A stretch of 64,000 nt of DNA, from positions 4,526,001 through 4,590,000 of the forward strand of contig JAKSGN010000006.1 in assembly GCA_024180945.1 (NCBI GenBank), written 5' to 3'. Of this stretch, positions 57,812 to 64,000 are shown piece by piece. The notes beneath the pieces are model-generated. The model made no database searches and was not told the origin of the DNA. It was given only the letters and a program-made list of their open reading frames with translations. A program made the translations under genes and the position numbers. Origin of the DNA: Macrophomina tecta. Its lineage: Eukaryota; Ascomycota; Dothideomycetes; Botryosphaeriales; Botryosphaeriaceae. How positions within the stretch are numbered: the first letter of the stretch is position 1; the number at the start of each line of letters is the position of its first letter.

Positions 57812-59030
57812 TCAAGCATCCCACTTCTTGGCCTCCATACCCTCAGGCGGGCTAGTCTCCACCTTGCCCTTGCTGACCTCAGACCAGTTCGTGCTGAGCG
57901 CCGTGCCATTGCTCTCCTGATAACTCTTCATCATCGCCCTGCGGGTGTCCGGGTCCGCATTCTTGTACAGCTTACGGAAGAAGGCGTTGGCCGGATCGCC
58001 GCCTTCGTCGTCATCGTCGAAGTCGTCGCCGCTTGCGTCCTTCGGCTTGGTCAACTCGCTGGCCAGTTTATCCCAGTCCTTCGGCCCAGAGCGCGAAGAG
58101 GTTGGGTAAGATGGAGCCGAGGCGTTCTGCTTGGCGGCGGCTGCGTTGGCGGCAGCCTGGAGGAGGGATTCATCCTTGCTCTCCAGCATTGGCCACTTGA
58201 CGCCAGGCGTGGCTTTCTTGAGTGTGATCTCAACCTTCGAAGGAGTAACCTTGTATGTGGATTCGTCGGGAATGATGGAGTCGAAGAGTGGGTCCAAGGT
58301 GAGCTCGTAGGTCGTAGAATTCGCGGTAGGGAAGGACACGGACAACTGGAAATTGTTAGCTACGTCTCTGGCATACTGAATACCGGATAGCACTCACGCT
58401 GCGCTGTTCAAAGTCGACAGAAACCTTGTCCTGCGGCACACCCTTGGCTAATATGGTGATGCAGACATTGTCGTTAGAGGCATACCAGTCATGTCTGACT
58501 TTGTCTGCTGGTGTGGGTTGCGGAGCAGCGGGTTTTGCCGGGGCCTTCTGCTCAGACTTCGACGCGGTAGACGCAGCTTGCGTGGGAGCGGCTTCGGGCT
58601 CAGTGTCGGGTACCTCGACCGCCGTCACCTTGCGAGCAGCGTCATCCTCAGGTAGATTCTTGAGCTTGGTCTGGATCTTCATTTCCCACATTGGCAGGGT
58701 CTTCTCCTTCTCATTGTACTTCTTGACCAGCTCAAACACATAGCCAGCGTTCGCATACTGCCCCAGAGCAAACAGGGCCACGGCACGGCGCTGCTGTGCT
58801 TCGGCGATGAGCTCACGCTTGGCTCGCCTTGTTGCGAGGTTGACGGCGATTTCGGCGTCTTTGAGCGCGGCTTCGAGATCCGGGGGTGAGGAGCGTTGGT
58901 GAGCGGTAGAACGGCCAATGTAGTAGGAGACGGCAGTGGGGTTGCGGGCGAGAGCTTCCGTGTACGCAGCAACGGCGGCGTCGTACTGGCCGGCCTTGAG
59001 GGCTTCCTGAGCTCTGGCAGCTTGGTCCAT
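57812..59030 (-). CDS. SGT1: SGT1 co-chaperone (TPR-CS-SGS)
   Basis: Exons in transcript order are 59030-58398 and 58345-57812 (52-nt intron), giving 388 aa; yeast Sgt1 is 395. TPR repeats occupy about residues 1-115 (AYTEALARNPTAVSYYIGRS, AQQRRAVALFALGQYANAG). After an Ala/Pro-rich linker the CS domain starts at KVRHDWYASNDNVCITILAKG, continues across the intron and contains VEITLKKATPGVKWPML. The SGS domain closes the protein with DWDKLASEL, DPANAFFRKLYKNADPDTRRAMMKSYQESNGTALSTNW and PPEGMEAKKW. Sgt1 bridges Hsp90 and Skp1 and is needed for kinetochore assembly and SCF function. Confidence 0.97.
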
Positions 59031-59308
59031 AGTGATGCAGGGGTTGAAACTCGAAAGAGGTGGAGGTGTGTGCGTGTGTGAAGCACCCCAATGCCAGATG
59101 CAAGATATAGGAGGCTGCAGGGGCGGTTGCCTGCGGGATGCTGAGTGTGTGTTGGTGGAAGCGCGCAGAAGCTCCGGGTGCCTAGAGACGCGCCCCGCGT
59201 CGCTGCAGGTGCCGCACCGAGGCTTTGCCGGCGGACGTCATCGCACAAGGCACCACCTCCCCCTTCGCTCCCATCAAACTCCCGTTTCATCTTCTGCACT
59301 CTTTCTGC
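59031..59308. promoter_or_regulatory. Divergent promoter of SGT1 and the 130-aa gene
   Basis: A 278-bp spacer separates the two start codons. It contains purine/pyrimidine-rich stretches and no clear TATA element. Confidence 0.45.
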
Positions 59309-59752
59309 ATGTCTCGAGTCGTACATCCGCTGTACAATGCCCTGATACGGACACATCATATTACGTCCAGAAAGAAGGTCGCTAACTTGAGGAAAGCCGC
59401 TGATCATCATGGCGTGTATGCTCTTTTGTGCAGTGGTGGGTGTCCGGGGATAATGTATGCTGAAGGCAGTCCCAACGGAGTGAGGGAATGGGTTTCATCC
59501 GTCAATGTAAGCGCCCATACCAAGTCTCGGATCAATAGGTTCATTGACATCCCACAGAGGCTTCGGTACAAAGACTATCAGTTAGCGGTCCGCCCTGCGC
59601 CTATCGAACCAGAACATGTATCTTCTGAAAATCGCAAGGTTCCAGTCGGTCTTTTTGAAGTAGACACTGTAAAAGAGTTCGGTGCCATCATGCAAGAGCG
59701 AGGCGTTTGGTCATGGTGGCGAAAGGGCATGGGCTATGTTTCCGACAACTAG
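59309..59752 (+). CDS. Small conserved-looking hypothetical protein (130 aa)
   Basis: Exons 59309-59506 and 59558-59752 (51-nt intron, GTAAGC donor, CCCACAG acceptor) give 130 aa. The intron restores a smooth protein: GVREWVSSVN then RLRYKDYQLAVRPAP. Features are an N-terminal basic/amphipathic stretch, a Cys/Gly segment YALLCSGGCPGIMYAEG, and a Trp-rich end (GVWSWWRKGMGY). Composition and codon use look like a real, constrained protein, and it shares a short promoter with SGT1. I cannot name the family. The SGGCPG.MY..G and RLRYKDYQL blocks are the ones to search with. Confidence 0.7.
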   Translation: MSRVVHPLYNALIRTHHITSRKKVANLRKAADHHGVYALLCSGGCPGIMYAEGSPNGVREWVSSVNVSAHTKSRINRFIDIPQRLRYKDYQLAVRPAPIEPEHVSSENRKVPVGLFEVDTVKEFGAIMQERGVWSWWRKGMGYVSDN

Positions 59753-62129
59753 ACCGCATAATTTCTTGACTGGAGACGGCCTCTTAGGCGACAGCAAAAC
59801 AAACAAGCCAGCCAGGGGGTGTCTTCTCAAGGACTCGAAGCTGTCATCAAGATGTATACGCGCCAAAGAGTTCTATCAATCGTTCGTGCGTACTGATTTC
59901 CCGAATGCGGAAAGATAGCCATAGCACAAGTCCTTTGGTTGGAAATTTCAAGGTAAGCAATTGAACTCTTTCCTCTTATTGCCAAAAGCAGCATGATGTT
60001 CCATCGTAGTGGTATTTCCGAAAAGAGAATGTCGATACCATCTTCAACAATTGTCTGACAATCATCGTCACAATTCCTGGCCATTCCGCTTTGGTCCACC
60101 TAAAGAACGTGCTGACACCATTAAGTTTTGATGAGGCTTGTACCACACGGGCGCAAGCGGGCTACAGTCGAACCCCATGGCGGAGAGTCTGGCGGCAGCG
60201 CAGCGGCGGGCATGGACACGAGCGCGGGAGACGCTCTCAAGCAGCTCGAGGAGGAGGTTCTGGTCAGCTTACCACTCGCGCAGGGTGCGGCAGATTGGCG
60301 AAGCAGGCGGACCAGTGAAAGAGAGGAGCGCGCTGGAGCCAGAGCCGAATGGTAAGACCTGGCGCTGCTGTTGTTCCGGCGGTGTCAATGGTCGAACCAC
60401 GTGGTTGCCCATGGTCAGAAAACATGAGCGGCCGGCGTAAGGAGAAGACTATTCGAAATGGTAGAGCAAGCAAAGGAGCTGTTAATGGACCCCTTAGCAT
60501 CGGAGATATCACTCTTATTTTCAGCTTCCCAATCCCATTCTGCAACTCCTCCCAAGAGTGGGAGGCGGACGCTCCGGCGTTAGGAGACAAAAAAAAAAAA
60601 AAATAGATTTGACGAAGACTGGAGAGGCACTGTCGCTGGAGTTTTCAACGCCGATGACATTACTCTCATCGTCGCTATTCCAATTCCATTCTGCATACTT
60701 TCCTGGTGAGGAAGAGGCGGTCTGTTGGTAGAATGGATAAAGTACCAGCAACGGCTCAGGTACCGGGTAGGCTCGCGACAGAGGCAGAAGTCGGTGCGGC
60801 GAAAATGGCGGAAGAGGCAGCGCCAGGGACCGGCCCAGGCTGCTATACTTGTGGAATGGCAATGGAGTGGGCGACGCTGGCGGCGACGGCGTAAGTGGCA
60901 GGATCTTCTCGATGCTCTCGGGTTCCGATGATATATGTTAGCAACTGGGCACACTAGTGTCGCTTAGCTTGCTAATCTCTTTGCAAGTAACGAAGTACTT
61001 GGACCCGTGTATACGTTGGAGTACAACTCTCCTTTCTCACTTTTACTACACTGAGTTCACGTGGTGGCAAGCCAAATTTCAGACTGTTGAGGCCCTCGGG
61101 AGTGGCTGCGCAGGTGATCGAACACCTGCTTACAGCGAAGCGCTCGCGATGATTGCGCCGAATTGGAATGCATGACGGCTTTGAGGCGAATGTATGTTGC
61201 GAGCCGCATGCGCCACTACGCTATCTTGTTAACATGGAGGAGAAACCCTTTCTAACTCCATCGAAATCCTGAAGAATGGCTTGGAACGGGATAGGATGAT
61301 TTTTTACGAAAGGCAAAAGGGAGCAATGGTATCACCGTTACAAGGACGTTCACTCTCTGCGTAGAGGTGGGCGTTTAGCAACGCAGATGGAGGATAGCAG
61401 CATACCAACTATGTTAGTAGCGGAATGCTGTTATCTGTGTCAAAATATCCCCTTATGGTCTCCATACGGGATCACGTAAGATGATCCACCCGCGCTGTTG
61501 AAGCATTTGTCTGGGCGGGAGGCTCCGGATCAACAAGTACATCTACATCCGCATGAATGGTTTGCGCAGAAGCCAACAGATGATATAGAGCTCATGCCAA
61601 GGGTTGAATTTTTCGTTTGTAGCCCGGCGATAGAGCCGATTCCGGATGGGCAAGCAATGCCCGGGGCGGAACCTGCTTAGACTGTGCACAGGCAGCAGCA
61701 TCGCTCTCGCACAAGATGTACAGGGCCGCTGTATGTGGCGCAAAAGACGAATTATGCACTGGTCAGCGGCTCTCTTGGAATTTGTGCGTTTACGTTCATG
61801 ATATGGCGAAGAGAAGTGAGAAAGCGACGGCGAAGGACGGGATGTCGTCGTTGGCGGCGAGCCACCACGTGAGCGGACCCACAGATTTCACGCGCACATC
61901 CCAGCCGCCGATCAGGACCGGCTCGGATCCTTGCAGTGGCCTTGCTTGCACCGCAGCAAACGACGCGTTGGCGGAACAAATGCACCATCGTCTAAGGAAT
62001 CTGGAACACCTCCTCACTGGTCGCGAGTGAGGCTGATTGTTCGCCAACATCTCTCTCTGCTGTGGCTTAGCGAGTCCCGATCACTGTTCACTTCCCAACG
62101 CCGTCGGCTGTCACCACACGAGAGCAAAT
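59753..62129. other. Gene-poor stretch upstream of CDC8
   Basis: Only short frames without domains are seen. One (about 61802-62030) ends 100 bp before CDC8 and is probably part of its promoter. An A15 run is at 60589-60603. Confidence 0.4.
60496..60722. repeat. Diverged tandem duplication, unit about 150 bp
   Basis: The stretch 60496-60572 recurs in altered form at about 60648-60722. Both hold ATCGGAGATA/GCCGATGACA, then TTCC(A)AT(T)CCATTCTGCA and GAGGCGG. Conceptual minus-strand translations keep a shared QNGIG...RV pattern, so the unit may once have been coding. Confidence 0.5.
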
Positions 62130-62832
62130 ATGCGCGGCAAGCTTATTGTCTTCGAAGGCCTCGACCGCGCTGGCAAGTCTACGCAAAGCGGCCGCCTCGT
62201 TACACGTCTGCAAGAGTTGGGCCAGCGTGTTCAGCACATGCGCTTCCCAGACCGCACGACGCCGATCGGGCAGATGATCAACGCGTATCTCACCGGCGCG
62301 AGCGAGCAAGAGGACCACGTCATTCACCTGCTCTTCTCTGCAAACCGCTGGGAAGCTGCGTATGCTGCCCACAACTCACTTCCAATGACAGAGAAGCTGA
62401 CGGTTACGCAGTGCTAAGATCAAATCACTCATCGCAGAAGGCACGACAGTCGTGATAGATCGATACTATTATTCTGGCTGCGTCTATTCTGCGGCAAAGG
62501 ATAATCCTTCTCTGTCACTAGAATGGGCGCGTCACCCAGAGGTTGGGCTGCCGAGGCCCGACCTGGTCATTTTCCTTGACATTTCACCCGAGAAAGCTGC
62601 TCAGCGAGGCGGCTTTGGAAGCGAGAAATACGAGAACTCGAAGATGCAAAAGCGGGTACGGGAGTTGTTCGCCGAAATGAAGCAGATGCAGCAAGAAGGC
62701 CAGGACTTCGTCACGGTAGATGCTGGAGAGAGCGAGGCAGTGGTGGCGAGGAGGGTGGAGGAAGCGGTATTGGAGGTCATCAAACATATCGATGAGCAAA
62801 ACAGTCCCTTGAGGATTGTGGCCTCCACATGA
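62130..62832 (+). CDS. CDC8: Thymidylate kinase
   Basis: Exons 62130-62359 and 62412-62832 (52-nt intron) give 216 aa, equal to yeast Cdc8. The P-loop is FEGLDRAGKSTQ near residue 10, with the Asp-Arg typical of eukaryotic TMPK. RFPDRTTPIG follows near 43. The dTMP-binding DRY motif lies in VVIDRYYYSGCVYSAAK near 95. LPRPDLVIFLDISPEKAAQRG, then YEN, precedes the lid region. It phosphorylates dTMP to dTDP for DNA synthesis. The gene ends 106 bp from the convergent SLX1 gene. Confidence 0.96.
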
Positions 62833-62938
62833 AGGAAGACATCACAAGTTTCAAGAGGGGAAAGAAGTTGGGATATCACTTGAAGATCTATGAACAGCAA
62901 CTACAGTAGGTGCCAATCCGTTCAGCCACGCTGCAAGG

Positions 62939-64000
62939 CTAATCTAAGACCTCAGCATCATCCCGGTCGCTGTCTTCAATGACGATGGTGCTAAACTTCT
63001 CCTTTATCACGGCAGGCTGTACGGTAGCATGTGCTGTATGCTCCGGGGTTTCTGCGTCTACTCCCATTTCCATATCAATGCCCACGTCCTCTTTACGATT
63101 ATACCATAGGTCGACATCCTCGAACTCATCGCTATCGTAAGGATAGATGTTGCGGGACGAAGGTGACGGTGGCAAGAAATCACCGATATCTGGAACATCC
63201 GAGTCTTCGCCAGAACTGGCTTCGTGCCCCAGAGCTTCGGCAGTAGCCGCAGTTACCTCGGCTGGTAATGCGGCCCTTCGTTTTCTCTGCTTGAAGAGAC
63301 TGGCTACCTCCTTTTCCCCACGCATTCTCAAGCTCAATTCGCGCATGAGCGTTTGCCACTTTATCAACTTCTTGCAGCCAGGACATTGGCCTTGTACGGG
63401 CAAGATAGAATTTGTTTTACCCTCTTCCTCTAAGAAATATGCCGACAGGCACATCATGTGCGAGACTGCGTTGCAACCTTCTTCAGGGCACACTAGCAGG
63501 ATGGACTTCTTCTTCTGGGTGCGTTTCTTACAGACAGCGCATGTCATCTTCTCACTCCGCTCGAGCAGTGTGCGGGTCTTCTCAAGGTGTGCCTTTGAAC
63601 TCTCATAAGTGGTGTCGATGCCATCGATGCCTTTGCCGTTCCCGATAGTTTGATGTTCATCAGGCGTCTGGTCCTCAACTCCGTGCCTGCGAAAAGCGTC
63701 AAGCACTTTAGGTTTCTCCAATTCCACGCGCAGTCCATCCCTCAACTTGAATGGTGTGGCCCTTGTTAAGGTTTCCCACACGCGGTGTACATCTTCGGCG
63801 AAAAAGGTCACGCTCAATGGCCAGCGCTCGAAGCTTTTCACACGGAGAAGGAGATGTAGGTTGGCAATTCTGTCGGTGAGAGAGAGCTGGGGGCGGACGG
63901 ATCGCTTGCGAGCCTTTCCCGTGCGCGGATCGACGCGGGTAGTGGTGCGTGTGGCGGTAATGCGGTCTTCGGCGGGAATATGGCGCGTGAGGTGCGTGTT
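62939..64000 (-). CDS. SLX1: Structure-specific endonuclease subunit Slx1, 5' part beyond window
   Basis: An open minus frame runs from a stop at 62939-62941 to the window edge (354 codons present). At the edge it reads NTHLTRHI, then RTGKARKRSVRPQLSLTDRIANLHLLLRV, the segment following the GIY-YIG nuclease domain in fungal Slx1; the nuclease domain itself lies outside. The C-terminal RING/PHD-like zinc finger spans CAVC...CPEEGCNAVSHMMC, then CPGC (about 63370-63550). An acidic tail with DSDVPDIGDF and DSDEFEDVDLWY follows; such motifs often mediate SUMO or Slx4 contacts, but that is inference. Slx1-Slx4 cuts branched DNA such as flaps and Holliday junctions. Confidence 0.93.
   Translation of the reverse strand, partial: NTHLTRHIPAEDRITATRTTTRVDPRTGKARKRSVRPQLSLTDRIANLHLLLRVKSFERWPLSVTFFAEDVHRVWETLTRATPFKLRDGLRVELEKPKVLDAFRRHGVEDQTPDEHQTIGNGKGIDGIDTTYESSKAHLEKTRTLLERSEKMTCAVCKKRTQKKKSILLVCPEEGCNAVSHMMCLSAYFLEEEGKTNSILPVQGQCPGCKKLIKWQTLMRELSLRMRGEKEVASLFKQRKRRAALPAEVTAATAEALGHEASSGEDSDVPDIGDFLPPSPSSRNIYPYDSDEFEDVDLWYNRKEDVGIDMEMGVDAETPEHTAHATVQPAVIKEKFSTIVIEDSDRDDAEVLD

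Noticed and set aside
61105..61135. tRNA T-arm-like palindrome (GCAGGTGTTCGATCACCTGC, minus)
   Set aside because: A G53-C61 closing pair with a 7-nt loop is not formed and no matching anticodon or acceptor arm is present.
61802..62030. 75-codon frame just upstream of CDC8
   Set aside because: No domain, unremarkable composition and position within the likely promoter.
1..64000. CRISPR arrays, bacterial operons, rRNA genes
   Set aside because: None were seen; gene structure is eukaryotic throughout, and the only regular short repeats are the 21-mers of the transposon ends.

Overview
The window reads as nuclear DNA of a filamentous ascomycete (Pezizomycotina). Genes are split by short introns of about 50-110 nt with GT..AG ends. 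Many families are typical of these fungi: a Zn2Cys6 regulator with a fungal middle region, an RTA1-type membrane protein, a fungal LCCL membrane protein, an Aim6-type phosphodiesterase, a questin-oxidase-like protein and a HET-domain relic. A more exact placement (Dothideomycetes-like) is only a guess. Exon joins below were set by reading frame, GT/AG borders, branch-like CTRAY motifs and continuity of recognisable family sequence. No alignment was run.

Layout. 0.2-5.4 kb: a broken Rds1-like ferritin-fold gene, a HET-domain relic and a DUF2235 hydrolase gene with one late frameshift. 5.4-8.2 kb: gene-poor. 8.2-12.1 kb: an FSP1/AIF-like NAD(P)H oxidoreductase and an AIM6 homologue. 12.9-18.8 kb: TFIIH helicase XPB/Ssl2 and a HID1-family protein, divergent over a shared 0.5 kb spacer. 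19.6-21.7 kb: an epoxide-hydrolase-fold protein without its catalytic residues. 23.0-25.1 kb: S-adenosylmethionine decarboxylase with a long leader and candidate uORF. 25.7-29.5 kb: a Zn2Cys6 regulator and an RTA1-like protein. 29.7-32.5 kb: decayed genes, including a cytochrome P450. 33.7 kb: a small acidic ORF. 34.6-39.4 kb: an aromatic aminotransferase divergent from an LCCL membrane protein. 40.3-41.4 kb: an SDR. 43.8-46.0 kb: the Cdc48 cofactor Shp1/p47 divergent from the mitochondrial import factor Tom13/Mim1. 47.1-47.9 kb: a MurQ-like relic. 48.9-50.2 kb: an unknown multi-pass membrane protein. 50.2-54.9 kb: gene-poor, with two non-autonomous DNA transposons, each flanked by perfect 8-bp target duplications. 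54.9-56.6 kb: questin-oxidase-like protein. 57.8-59.8 kb: SGT1 divergent from a 130-aa unknown protein. 62.1-64.0 kb: thymidylate kinase (CDC8), then the 3' part of SLX1 running off the window.

There is no single pathway cluster. Housekeeping genes (XPB, HID1, SPE2, ARO8, SHP1, TOM13, SGT1, CDC8, SLX1) are intact and often in divergent pairs. Accessory genes between them are often broken. Long A/T homopolymers recur in introns and spacers. Several otherwise good genes differ by one base from an open frame, so either assembly indels or recent decay must be considered.
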